From positions 1 to 20,478 of the forward strand of contig JAZDGR010000106.1 of the NCBI GenBank assembly GCA_043806735.1: DNA of 20,478 nt, given 5' to 3'. Under the pieces are notes generated by a model, which was given only the letters and a program-made list of their open reading frames with translations, did no database searches and was not told the DNA's origin. Positions 1 to 7,054 of the stretch are shown in pieces. Positions within the stretch are counted from its first letter, which is position 1; each line of letters begins with the position of its first letter. Both the position numbers and the translations under genes were made by a program. The stretch comes from QYOJ01 sp043806735. GTDB lineage: Bacteria; Bacteroidota; Bacteroidia; Bacteroidales; FEN-979.

Positions 1-30
1 GTATCGGTTTAAAAGTTTGGGAAGTCAATA

Positions 31-141
31 AGGTCATTAAGGTCATTGAGGTCATTAAGGTCATTAGTCATTAGTCAGGAAGGCAGGGAGTCAGGAAGTC
101 ACGTCTCACGTCTCACGTGCTTCTTCCCTCTTCCCTCTTCC
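31..141. repeat. Cluster of short tandem repeats 3' of radC
   Basis: Four 9-bp units of AGGTCATTA type (31-66) pass into 7-bp units (GTCATTA, then GTCAGGA-like), followed by CGTCTCA twice plus a partial copy (102-119) and TTCCCTC twice plus a partial copy (124-141). The last array ends 4 bp from the radC stop codon. No gene is seen in 1-145. The AGTCAGGAAGTCA string here recurs next to the birA stop codon at 1651. Confidence 0.85.
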
Positions 142-145
142 TTTC

Positions 146-844
146 TCATAGCATGCCATTATCCGCAAAACTGAAAAAGCTGTCATCCGCCACGACGATA
201 TGATCGAGAACCGCTACCTCCAGCAGTTTCCCGGCGTCCATGATTTTGGTTGTGATGCGGATGTCCGATTCGCTGGGTTTTGGATTCCCCGAAGGATGAT
301 TGTGCCCCAGAATGATGGACGATGCATGGTGATCCAGTGCGATCTTGAAGATCTTTTTCGGATCCACCACGGTGCCTGAGATCCCTCCTTCGCTGATGCA
401 GCATCGCCGGAGAAGCCGGTTGCCGCGGTTCAACAGGAGGATCCAGAACTCCTCGTACGCTTTATCGCCCATCAGGGTTTTAAAGATCTGATATGCATCC
501 TCGCTTTTCTTTACCATGGCTTTCTCTATCGAAACCGATTCATTCCTTCGTTTTCCGAGCTCCAGGGCTGCGGTGATCGTCACGGCCCTGGCCGGTCCCA
601 CTCCCTTGTACTTTTGCAATTCGGAGATACCGAGCCGGCCCAGTTCCGAGAGGTTTTCCTGCATATCGGCCAGTATTTTCTGAGCGATGCCTACGGCCGA
701 ATCTTCCGCAGTGCCCGACCCGATCAGGATGCCCAGTAGTTCAGCGTCGCTTAGTGCATGCCTTCCCTTCAATAGAAGCTTCTCCCGAGGCCTGTCCTCC
801 TCAGCCCACTGCCTGATCGGGAATTGTCTAAGGTACTTTTTCAT
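146..844 (-). CDS. radC: RadC family (JAB/MPN metalloprotease-fold) protein
   Basis: 232 residues, matching the usual RadC/UPF0758 length of about 230. Residues 60-100 hold a helix-hairpin-helix-like region (K-G-V-G-P-A-R-A at 80-87). The C-terminal JAB/MPN domain carries the metal-binding motif H-N-H-P-S-G at 181-186 with S191 and D194, and an upstream glutamate in Y-E-E-F-W near 132. The family was named for DNA repair, but its biochemical role is unresolved, and members often travel with mobile elements. The frame stays open upstream to 1090, but I chose ATG 842-844 (M-K-K-Y-L-R-Q) because it gives the family length, the upstream extension is not protein-like, and the extension would overlap the divergent ligase gene. 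That gene starts 64 bp away, so the two probably share a short bidirectional promoter region. Assignment is firm; function is not. Confidence 0.95.
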   Translation of the reverse strand: MKKYLRQFPIRQWAEEDRPREKLLLKGRHALSDAELLGILIGSGTAEDSAVGIAQKILADMQENLSELGRLGISELQKYKGVGPARAVTITAALELGKRRNESVSIEKAMVKKSEDAYQIFKTLMGDKAYEEFWILLLNRGNRLLRRCCISEGGISGTVVDPKKIFKIALDHHASSIILGHNHPSGNPKPSESDIRITTKIMDAGKLLEVAVLDHIVVADDSFFSFADNGML

Positions 845-908
845 CTTTTTTCCCGTTAATCCACTTTGAGGGCAAAAGGTTATATGTCCATGAAAAAAAA
901 CTGCTGTC

Positions 909-1652
909 ATGAGTAAGATAGGAACGACCATTATTGAGTTGGAGGAGGTTGACTCCACGAACTCCTTTACCGAACGCCTGTCACGCGATGGGCAGGTGGA
1001 AGAAGGTACCGTCGTATCGGCCGGTAAACAAACAGCCGGGAAAGGCCAGGGGGAGAATACCTGGGAGAGTGAACCGGGCAGGAACCTCACATTCTCCGTC
1101 GTCCTTCATCCCTCTTTCCTGCCTCCCGATAAGCAGTTCTTCCTTAACAAAGCAATTTCGCTTGGGGTGTATGATTTTTTAAGCGACTTTGTCGATGAGG
1201 TTTCGATCAAATGGCCGAACGATATTTACATTGGGGATAAAAAAGCTGGAGGAATCCTCATCCAGCATATGGTTAGCGGTGATCAGATCGAAACCACCAT
1301 CGCCGGAATCGGGATCAACATCAACCAGACGCAATTTGACCACCGGTTGCCAAATCCGGCATCCCTGATCCAGGTTCTGCACCAGGAGCTGGTGTTGAAA
1401 GAGGCTTTGCGCAGAGTGCTTCATTCTCTGGATATACGCTATGAGCAGTTAAAAACAGCCTTTCTGCGGGAGCTCGACACCGGGTACCAACATGCGTTAT
1501 ATGGCTTCGGAATCCCCCGGAAATACCGGACCGGGAATGAGATCTTGGAAGGGATCATCCGGGGAGTCGATGCATTCGGCAGATTGCTCTTAGAGCTTCC
1601 TGATGAAGGAATCCGGAAGTACAACCATGGGGAAATAGAATATAGGTTATAG
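909..1652 (+). CDS. birA: Biotin--[acetyl-CoA-carboxylase] ligase, monofunctional
   Basis: 247 residues. The enzyme activates biotin with ATP and attaches it to the biotin carboxyl carrier lysine of acetyl-CoA carboxylase and related enzymes in the cytoplasm. Visible family motifs are E-V-D-S-T-N at 13-18, the adenylate-binding loop region G-K-Q-T-A-G-K-G-Q-G at 39-48 with W52 and G57-R-N-L, and K-W-P-N-D at 101-105 followed by K-K-A-G-G-I-L at 111-117. It starts directly with the catalytic domain, so the N-terminal winged-helix repressor domain of E. coli BirA is absent and it should not regulate biotin synthesis by DNA binding. A C-terminal SH3-like part occupies about 200-247. It is transcribed away from radC. 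Its stop codon overlaps the first unit of an 8-bp tandem repeat. Confidence 0.95.
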   Translation: MSKIGTTIIELEEVDSTNSFTERLSRDGQVEEGTVVSAGKQTAGKGQGENTWESEPGRNLTFSVVLHPSFLPPDKQFFLNKAISLGVYDFLSDFVDEVSIKWPNDIYIGDKKAGGILIQHMVSGDQIETTIAGIGININQTQFDHRLPNPASLIQVLHQELVLKEALRRVLHSLDIRYEQLKTAFLRELDTGYQHALYGFGIPRKYRTGNEILEGIIRGVDAFGRLLLELPDEGIRKYNHGEIEYRL

Positions 1653-1729
1653 TCAGGAAGTCAGGAAATAACTTCGTCCCTCTAACTTCGAACTTAGCTT
1701 CTGACTTCGTACCTCTGGCTTCTGACTTT
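1651..1729. repeat. Stop-codon-adjacent repeat block between convergent genes
   Basis: AGTCAGGA occurs twice in tandem (1651-1666), and its first two bases are part of the birA TAG. From 1671 to 1726 a degenerate series of period-7 units follows. Within it GCTTCTGACTT occurs twice, 21 bp (3 x 7) apart, at 1697 and 1718. The block ends on the stop codon of the minus-strand gene (1728-1730), so it fills the whole space between two convergent genes. Confidence 0.75.
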
Positions 1730-2489
1730 AATTGTAGCGTTTTCCAAACATAAAGCTCAGGTAGACCGTTAAAAAGAAGTTTTGTTTCGGATTGTAGGCC
1801 ATGATGGGGATGCCGATGGGGGAGAAATCCAGGCAACCGCCTATCTCCAAGGCTTTTGGCCGCTTATTCTTGTTGCTGAATTCAAACTCGAATCCGCCCC
1901 GCGCATAGATTCCCGGGTAAAAATTCAGTTCGAGGATGCCGGATAAAAAGGATGCCCGGCCGTAAATGTTGTCGGTGAAATGTAATTCAGGGTTGTATTT
2001 TTCTTCGGAGATCTCGTAATCGGTAAAACCCGAATTAAAATGGATGATGTATAGATAAGCCGGTTTGCCTAGTCCCACCGAAACTCCTCCGTAATAGAGG
2101 ACACTGAGCTGAACGCCTCCCCAGTAAGGTTTCCGGTTCAGGATATGTTGCTGCCCGGTCCCGACGCGGATAAACGAAACGGAATTCAGTTTTCCATAGA
2201 TATAGCTCTTGGCATCGGCAAAATAGGGATTCAGGACCCGTATCTCCTTGGCCGATTTATAGGTCGAATATTCGGCTTCCCACATCCATGAACGGAGGGC
2301 GGTTCTGTTTTTTCCAATCCGAAATTTCAGCCCCCATCCGTTGGTATGGATCAACGCGCCCAATCCCCATTGTTTTTCCAACAGGACATTATCGGGAAGG
2401 GTATCCGGTTCTGACTGGAACTGGGCCTGAGAGGTTGTGCCCAGAAACAGCAGGACCATGAAACAACCGAATGCCCTTCTACTTATCAT
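1728..2489 (-). CDS. Predicted outer-membrane or exported protein, unknown function
   Basis: 253 residues with a clear Sec signal peptide: a positively charged start (M-I-S-R-R), a hydrophobic stretch at about 8-20 (F-M-V-L-L-F-L-G), and a likely cleavage site after S-Q-A near residue 22. The mature part alternates short amphipathic beta-like segments rich in Tyr, Phe and Gly (for example Y-W-G-G-V-Q-L-S-V-L-Y-Y-G-G) and ends in aromatic and hydrophobic strands. This suggests a small outer-membrane beta-barrel of the kind common and poorly characterised in Bacteroidota. No catalytic motif was recognised. A -7 promoter element sits 25 bp upstream, and a terminator separates the gene from the small lipoprotein gene ahead of it, so it is probably monocistronic. 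The barrel assignment is inference from composition. Confidence 0.8.
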   Translation of the reverse strand: MISRRAFGCFMVLLFLGTTSQAQFQSEPDTLPDNVLLEKQWGLGALIHTNGWGLKFRIGKNRTALRSWMWEAEYSTYKSAKEIRVLNPYFADAKSYIYGKLNSVSFIRVGTGQQHILNRKPYWGGVQLSVLYYGGVSVGLGKPAYLYIIHFNSGFTDYEISEEKYNPELHFTDNIYGRASFLSGILELNFYPGIYARGGFEFEFSNKNKRPKALEIGGCLDFSPIGIPIMAYNPKQNFFLTVYLSFMFGKRYN

Positions 2490-2513
2490 ACATGCGGGAA
2501 ATTACCGGACTTA

Positions 2514-2521
2514 CAAAGGTA
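2514..2521 (-). promoter_or_regulatory. Bacteroidota-type -7 element (TACCTTTG)
   Basis: On the minus strand the sequence reads TACCTTTG, an exact match to the TAnnTTTG -7 consensus of Bacteroidota primary sigma factors. It lies 25 bp upstream of the ATG of the predicted outer-membrane protein. No convincing -33 TTTG is present; the expected place is filled by the T-tract of the preceding terminator. Confidence 0.6.
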
Positions 2522-2527
2522 CGAAAG

Positions 2528-2560
2528 AAAAAAATAAATGGGAAGCATTGCTTCCCATTT
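2528..2560 (-). terminator. Rho-independent terminator of the small lipoprotein gene
   Basis: A perfect 11-bp stem (AAATGGGAAGC at 2536-2546 pairs with GCTTCCCATTT at 2550-2560) has a 3-nt loop. In minus-strand orientation it is followed by an A and then a run of eight T residues. It lies 25 bp after the stop codon of the 41-residue lipoprotein gene, which supports that this small gene is transcribed. Confidence 0.85.
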
Positions 2561-2584
2561 ACGAATGAGATACCTGAAATAGTG

Positions 2585-2710
2585 TCAATGCCGTTCTACC
2601 TGATACCTGCCTCGCTCGCCGTAAGCAGCGCATCTTTTTCCTGTTGAGCAGGATGAAACAAGGATACTTATAATGGCGACCGTCGCGAACAGGATAACGA
2701 CTTTTTTCAT
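2585..2710 (-). CDS. Very small lipoprotein (41 residues)
   Basis: A short reading frame starting M-K-K-V-V-I-L-F-A-T with a hydrophobic stretch to residue 18, then a lipobox V-S-S-C, so lipidation is predicted at Cys21. The mature peptide is only about 21 residues, polar and basic, containing K-R-C-A-A-Y-G-E-R-G-R-Y, with a second cysteine at 27. I believe short lipoproteins with a Cys-x-x-Tyr-Gly-like tail recur in Bacteroidota, but I cannot name a family. The case that it is real rests on the intact signal II sequence, the start codon with K-K, and a textbook terminator 25 bp downstream on the same strand. It is divergent from ung, with about 125 bp between the two start codons. Function unknown; presumably anchored to the inner or outer membrane. 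Confidence 0.75.
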   Translation of the reverse strand: MKKVVILFATVAIISILVSSCSTGKRCAAYGERGRYQVERH

Positions 2711-2834
2711 ATTTTTGAAGGATAAAGCCATACCGACTGATTTGGAAGTAAAATTACGCATTTATAAAAGACTAACAAGATTTTTCAATAGTTATTGCGT
2801 AAAGTTACTAACCGGCCTTCGTTTATAATTGCCT

Positions 2835-3506
2835 ATGGATAAGATTAATCCTGTTATTGAAGCAAGCTGGAAAGAAATACTTGGAGACGAATTTCCGAAA
2901 ACATATTTTTCTGCTCTGAAACAGTTTCTGGTAGAAGAAAAGAAGAGGTTCCGTATCTTTCCGCCCGGATCGCTGATTTTCAATGCATTCAACCATACAC
3001 CATTCGATAAGGTCAAGGTAATTCTGTTAGGCCAGGACCCTTACCATGGTTACGGACAGGCACATGGATTGTGTTTTTCAGTGCCCGACGGGGTTCCTCA
3101 GCCTCCTTCGTTACTCAATATCTTCAAGGAGATAAACGATGATCTGGGGTTTCCTCCTCCTGCTCACGGGAACCTCACCCGGTGGGCCGACCAGGGTGTT
3201 TTGCTGCTGAATGCCACGCTTACGGTTCGCGAAAACCAGGCAGGCTCTCATCAAGGGAAAGGCTGGGAGCAGTTCACAGATGCAGCCATCAGGGCCCTAT
3301 CCGGCAAACGGGAAGGATTGATTTTTTTGTTGTGGGGCAATTTTGCCATCGCCAAAAAGGAGCTGATCGATGCTTCCAAACATTTCATTCTTACCGCGCC
3401 CCATCCATCGCCATTGTCCGCATCAAGAGGCTTTTTCGGATGCCGTCATTTCTCGCAGGTCAATAACCTGTTGAAACAGATGGGGAAAGGGGAGATCAAG
3501 TGGTAA
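2835..3506 (+). CDS. ung: Uracil-DNA glycosylase, family 1
   Basis: 223 residues, the usual size. It removes uracil from DNA as the first step of base-excision repair. Motif A, the water-activating loop G-Q-D-P-Y-H, is at 66-71 with catalytic D68. The uracil-recognition segment follows (G-L-C-F-S-V at 78-83). Motif B, H-P-S-P-L-S, is at 190-195 with the transition-state histidine H190. Both catalytic motifs are intact, so the enzyme should be active. I chose ATG 2835 (M-D-K-I-N-P) over an in-frame TTG two codons upstream because it needs no rare start and both lie in the same leader. It is transcribed divergently from the small lipoprotein. The lipoprotein MbnP gene follows 40 bp downstream. 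Confidence 0.97.
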   Translation: MDKINPVIEASWKEILGDEFPKTYFSALKQFLVEEKKRFRIFPPGSLIFNAFNHTPFDKVKVILLGQDPYHGYGQAHGLCFSVPDGVPQPPSLLNIFKEINDDLGFPPPAHGNLTRWADQGVLLLNATLTVRENQAGSHQGKGWEQFTDAAIRALSGKREGLIFLLWGNFAIAKKELIDASKHFILTAPHPSPLSASRGFFGCRHFSQVNNLLKQMGKGEIKW

Positions 3507-3512
3507 AATTCG

Positions 3513-3520
3513 TATCTTCG
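3513..3520 (+). promoter_or_regulatory. Possible -7 element before mbnP
   Basis: TATCTTCG matches TAnnTTTG at 7 of 8 positions and lies 26 bp upstream of the MbnP-family ATG, in the 40-bp gap after ung. No -33 element is apparent, so this is only a candidate start for the mbnP-mbnH transcript. Confidence 0.35.
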
Positions 3521-3546
3521 TATTAATTATTTTTAAAGTTCAGAAA

Positions 3547-4374
3547 ATGTCACCCAATGTACTCTCGCTATTGAAGAAACTGTCAGGTCTGCTGTTCGCT
3601 GGATTTATCCTGCTGACCGGCTGTAAAAATGATCCTGACGAGGGAAATCCGGATCCTACCACGGGCCGTATTGCCATACAGTTCAAACACCTGTTCGACA
3701 GCGTTCCCCTGGCGCTTGATACCCTCCTCTTCACGGATGCCTTCGGAAATCAGATCGAGATCAATGAGCTTCAGTATTTCATCTCCGACATCCGGTTACA
3801 TCTCCACGGAGGTGGCGCTTACCAGATCGCCACACAGGATGGGATCCATTACGTGGATGCCCGGATCCCGGAATCACACCAATGGTTCCCGGTCGACGGC
3901 ATTCCCGCGACGCAATATGATTCTGTCTCGTTCACGTTTGGCCTGAACGCAATAAAAAATTACTCCAACCGCTTTCCCGACCCTCCCGAACGCGACATGT
4001 TCTGGCCGGAAGTGCTGGGCGGCGGATACCATTACATGAAACTGAACACCCGCTGGAAAAACGATACCATTCCGGAACTCCGGCCCTTTATGATGCATCT
4101 GGGCATCGGACAAATTTATGATCCCGTCAAACCCGACTCCATCATCGGGTTTGCCCAGAATTACTTTTTTGTAAAGCTGCTGAATTCATCCTTCGGGATC
4201 CAACCGGGGAAAACAAAAACCCTGGTCCTGACCATGCAAATTGACAAATGGTTTGACGGCCCGCCTAACGCACTGAACCTGGCTTCGATGCCTGCAGGGA
4301 TCATGCAGAACCAACCTTTGATGCATGCGGTTTGTCTGAATGGAAGAAACGCTTTTTGGGTGAAAACAGAATAA
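3547..4374 (+). CDS. MbnP-family copper-binding lipoprotein
   Basis: 275 residues with a lipoprotein signal (lipobox L-T-G-C, Cys26), so it should be membrane-anchored on the outside of the inner membrane or in the outer membrane. The mature part resembles the MbnP family: an N-terminal beta strand (R-I-A-I-Q-F-K-H at 41-48), the segment E-L-Q-Y-F-I-S-D-I-R-L at 74-84, and a Trp- and His-containing stretch F-W-P-E-V-L-G-G-G-Y-H-Y-M-K-L at 152-166, then H184. In characterised MbnP proteins a tryptophan is oxidised to kynurenine by the di-heme partner MbnH, creating a copper site. Candidate tryptophans here are W113, W153 and W170; I cannot say which is modified. The MbnH-type gene follows after 24 bp, which strengthens the call. 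A heptanucleotide array fills that gap. Family assignment is from memory of sequence pattern and context. Confidence 0.8.
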   Translation: MSPNVLSLLKKLSGLLFAGFILLTGCKNDPDEGNPDPTTGRIAIQFKHLFDSVPLALDTLLFTDAFGNQIEINELQYFISDIRLHLHGGGAYQIATQDGIHYVDARIPESHQWFPVDGIPATQYDSVSFTFGLNAIKNYSNRFPDPPERDMFWPEVLGGGYHYMKLNTRWKNDTIPELRPFMMHLGIGQIYDPVKPDSIIGFAQNYFFVKLLNSSFGIQPGKTKTLVLTMQIDKWFDGPPNALNLASMPAGIMQNQPLMHAVCLNGRNAFWVKTE

Positions 4375-4402
4375 CCAGTGAACAGTGAACAGTGAATAGT
4401 GA
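4375..4402 (+). repeat. CAGTGAA heptanucleotide array between mbnP and mbnH
   Basis: Four 7-bp units (CCAGTGA, ACAGTGA, ACAGTGA, ATAGTGA) begin directly after the mbnP TAA. The GTG start codon of the downstream di-heme protein (4399-4401) is inside the fourth unit. The unit contains TGA, so earlier GTGs in the array lead to immediate stops. Confidence 0.9.
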
Positions 4403-5532
4403 AAAAGATATTTCCATGGGTAGTTTTGCTTGGGATTGTTTTTTCCTGTAAGAAGGATGAAAAACCTGCGCCGGAGCCTCAACCCACTCCTTACCAGATC
4501 GAGGTTCCGTTCCGGTTCCCGGCACAACTGAACATTCCAGCCGATAATCCGATGACGGTGGAGGGAATTAAACTGGGCCGGGCCCTTTTCTATGACGGCC
4601 GCATATCCGGAAGCACGAATCCCGATTCCATGATGACCTGCGCCACTTGCCACCTTCAGTCGCGGTCATTTGAGTGCGGCATAGACCATCCGGAATATAC
4701 AGGCGGACATCCTTATGGTGTAACCGGCATCCCTACGCCTCACTTCATGATGCCGATGATTAACCTGGTATGGACGAACACGGGATATTTATGGAATGGG
4801 AAAGTTTATCCGGATAATCCGGTACCCGGTATCCGGCAGTTGGAAGACCTCGTATGGATGGCAATTGTCGCTCCGCATGAAATGTACAGCGATACCAACC
4901 GGGCAAAAACGTTACTTCAGCAAATCCCCGGTTATCCTGAACTATTTGAAAAAGCCTTTGGTTCCCGAACCGTGACTGTTAAAAATATGGGGCGCGCAGT
5001 GGCACAGTTCGTTCGCACCCTCATCTCCGCAAATTCAAAGTTTGACCGCTACCTGAAGGGCGAGGTACAACTTACCCAGTCTGAATTGCACGGCTACGTT
5101 TTATTTACGACGGAAAACGGTGGGGATTGCTTCCATTGCCACGGGGGTGACGGAAATCCCCTCTTTACCACGAACCTGTTTTACAACAACGGAAAAGATT
5201 CTGTATTTACTGATCCGAGGGACCGGTATCAGGTATCCGGAGATCCAAACGATATCGGAGCCTACAAAGCTCCTACGCTACGGAACCTGATTTTCACCGC
5301 TCCCTATATGCACGACGGCCGGTTCAAGACCCTCGATGAGGTATTGAATTTTTATAGTTCGGGATTGGTTTGGTCTCCCTCTATCAACCCGTTGATGCAC
5401 CACATCACCACCCACGGAAATCAGTTGACCCAGAATGAAAAAGCAGATCTGAAGGCGTTTCTGCTGACCCTCACAGATAGTTCGTTTGTGACCAATCCTG
5501 CCTTCGGCCCCCCGGAGCATCTTCCCCGGTAG
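4399..5532 (+). CDS. MbnH/MauG-like di-heme cytochrome c peroxidase-family lipoprotein
   Basis: 377 residues. The GTG start gives M-K-K-I-F-P-W and a lipoprotein signal with Cys17 (V-F-S-C), so the protein is exported and lipid-anchored. Two c-type heme motifs are present: C-A-T-C-H at 81-85 and C-F-H-C-H at 244-248. Near the C terminus A-P-Y-M-H-D-G-R-F at 301-309 is the conserved block of the bacterial cytochrome c peroxidase/MauG superfamily. The L-W-N-G-K segment at 131-135 supplies W132 at the position of the inter-heme tryptophan of this superfamily. Next to an MbnP-family gene, the best prediction is an MbnH-type enzyme that oxidises a tryptophan of MbnP to kynurenine. An ordinary hydrogen-peroxide-scavenging peroxidase is the alternative. 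The start codon lies within a heptamer repeat and no clear ribosome-binding site is seen. Confidence 0.85.
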   Translation: MKKIFPWVVLLGIVFSCKKDEKPAPEPQPTPYQIEVPFRFPAQLNIPADNPMTVEGIKLGRALFYDGRISGSTNPDSMMTCATCHLQSRSFECGIDHPEYTGGHPYGVTGIPTPHFMMPMINLVWTNTGYLWNGKVYPDNPVPGIRQLEDLVWMAIVAPHEMYSDTNRAKTLLQQIPGYPELFEKAFGSRTVTVKNMGRAVAQFVRTLISANSKFDRYLKGEVQLTQSELHGYVLFTTENGGDCFHCHGGDGNPLFTTNLFYNNGKDSVFTDPRDRYQVSGDPNDIGAYKAPTLRNLIFTAPYMHDGRFKTLDEVLNFYSSGLVWSPSINPLMHHITTHGNQLTQNEKADLKAFLLTLTDSSFVTNPAFGPPEHLPR

Positions 5533-5598
5533 AACTTCTCCTCAGATTTATTCGCAGTATTGACTGACCTTGATAAGGTTTGTACCGCCCGGGGGATG

Positions 5599-5634
5599 CA
5601 GCCCCCTCCCGGCCTCCCCCACCCGGGGGAGGGG
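5599..5634 (+). repeat. GC-rich palindromic repeat, copy 1
   Basis: A C-rich arm (CAGCCCCCTCCCGG) leads into a perfect hairpin CCTCCCCC-ACCC-GGGGGAGG (5613-5632). The same element recurs at 10009, 10180 (inverted) and 10887 (inverted). It sits at the left edge of the AT-rich block, 66 bp after the di-heme protein gene. A partial CCCGGGGG lies just before it at 5588. No gene was found in 5533-5754. Confidence 0.85.
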
Positions 5635-5673
5635 AGATGAAAGGTCGTTGCATCGAAAATTCAAAATATATCT

Positions 5674-5681
5674 TATCTTTG
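5674..5681 (+). promoter_or_regulatory. Bacteroidota-type -7 element (TATCTTTG)
   Basis: Exact match to TAnnTTTG, 73 bp upstream of the ATG of the DUF3592-like membrane protein, immediately after the GC-rich repeat. The -33 region holds only GTTG about 23 bp upstream. Confidence 0.5.
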
Positions 5682-5754
5682 ATTTAATAACGCACATTAA
5701 TTACGCCTTACTGGTTAACATTGTTTTGAAGATGCACACTTGCTAAATTTAAGC

Positions 5755-6318
5755 ATGAAATACAAAAAAGCAGAAAAGGCTTTATTGCATTCCTTAATTA
5801 GATCCCTTATTGAGGGAGGTGTGGCGTTATTGGTACCCATATTTTTTTTGTTTGCCTTTTTAGGAAATCCATGGAATGAGGTCAAGCTCATAAAGAAGGG
5901 TATTACTACAACAGGATATATTACTAATGTAGTTGAGTATGATTTTTTAAATAGGGAAGAGGTTAAGGATGATACTGCACATAGATTTTTCTATCAATCC
6001 TTTACTGTTTGTTTTAGATTACCTAATGGAAAAGAAATAGAAATAAAAGAGCACAAGGGTACTGGAAGAGTTTTTCCTAAGTACTCATCTTTAACCAAAC
6101 CTTATACAATTGAAATAGAATATCTGCCAAGCAATCCCCATATAAATAGACTTAAAGGCTCAGGTAATAAAACAATCGCTGAATGGTTTTGGCCATATAT
6201 TGCTTTAGGAGGGTTAATAATCTTATTATTTTTTACTGTTGACATTATATACATCTACGTTAGTTTTAAAACTTATTTTAAAGAAAAGAGGAACTTGAGG
6301 TCGGGAACCAGACGATGA
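5755..6318 (+). CDS. DUF3592-like two-helix membrane protein
   Basis: 187 residues from ATG 5755; a TTG five codons upstream is possible but less likely. A hydrophobic helix at about 20-37 (V-A-L-L-V-P-I-F-F-L-F-A-F-L) is followed by a soluble beta-rich domain at 45-130, then a second helix at about 146-170. The domain shows K-G-I-T-T-T-G-Y-I-T-N-V-V (48-60), a strand with F-R-L-P-N-G-K-E (87-94), and I-E-Y-L-P-S-N-P-H-I-N-R (121-132). That matches the DUF3592 pattern of a V-x-Y-x-P-x-N-P motif just before the second membrane helix. Members are uncharacterised membrane proteins. The gene is markedly more AT-rich than ung, mbnP or ispE, suggesting horizontal acquisition. It may be cotranscribed with the split gene 79 bp downstream, but a separate weak TATCTTTC element in that gap argues either way. 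Confidence 0.7.
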   Translation: MKYKKAEKALLHSLIRSLIEGGVALLVPIFFLFAFLGNPWNEVKLIKKGITTTGYITNVVEYDFLNREEVKDDTAHRFFYQSFTVCFRLPNGKEIEIKEHKGTGRVFPKYSSLTKPYTIEIEYLPSNPHINRLKGSGNKTIAEWFWPYIALGGLIILLFFTVDIIYIYVSFKTYFKEKRNLRSGTRR

Positions 6319-6397
6319 ACCGAACAGGAAAGAATCGTTTTGGAAATTATTAACTCTTAATCGGATTTATCTTTCACTTTTTAACAAGCATGAACCA

Positions 6398-7054
6398 ATG
6401 GAATTAGACGACTATTTTAAGTTAATTGATTCCAGTATTGTCTGGAAAATAAAAGACGGATTCTTTCAAAAATATGGTTTCCTCGTTGACGTCGAAATCA
6501 GAAATAAGAATCCTCATACTGTGGATACATATGTATTTCCAAGTCAAAGATTTGAATTAAAAAGAAAGGAACGTAATTCGCAATTTGAGTATGAATATTA
6601 TAAGGAATTCGATGTTATTTGGAGGTACCAGATAAATGATCTTATAGATGAAGAAAATATTACAAAATTCAAATTTGGAGGCTTTGGATATATTAACAAA
6701 ACTCGAAAAGAATTTTCATTCGAAATAGTTGATCCGCATAAGCTTCAACTGAAGAAAATACTAGAATTAAAAAAAAAGATTTCGGAGGAATATGAACTAA
6801 AAAGTTTAAATGATTATCAATCAGACTATATTGGAAAAGATGCGTTGGGAAAAATGATAGAAGTTTGTAGAAAATCAAAAAACATTAAACCCCTTGACGA
6901 CTTTCATATAGGGCTAGACATTATATATACAAATCAAGATTTGAAATATTTGCTTGCTGATTTAATACTTCTTAAACCTAATCTTAGTGATTTCACCGAA
7001 GATAAAATAAATTTTGGAGAATATTATGTGTTTACTTATTTCCCTACATTTTAT
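6398..7054 (+). pseudogene. 5' part of an IS-interrupted HEPN-type gene
   Basis: 219 codons (M-E-L-D-D-Y-F-K-L-I-D start) up to the last base of the left target-site copy. The frame then enters the IS and stops at TAG 7058-7060 inside the terminal inverted repeat. Deleting the IS and one 9-bp target copy joins codon 219 (Tyr) in frame to GAT at 8374, giving a 357-residue protein. This N-terminal part is AT-rich, charged, with a Lys/Glu-rich helical segment at about 117-135, and has no motif I can name. The reconstructed C-terminal part carries a HEPN-like R-x4-H motif. I suspect a relation to the Cthe_2314-like HEPN group but cannot confirm it. The frame on both sides is otherwise undamaged, so the insertion looks recent. 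Confidence 0.85.
7046..7054. repeat. Left target-site duplication of the IS4-family element
   Basis: ACATTTTAT, identical to 8365-8373 on the other side of the element. It directly abuts the terminal inverted repeat that starts at 7055. Confidence 0.93.

Noticed and set aside
845..1090. N-terminal extension of radC giving a 314-residue protein
   Set aside because: It overlaps the divergent ligase gene, does not resemble protein, and the family length fits the ATG at 842-844.
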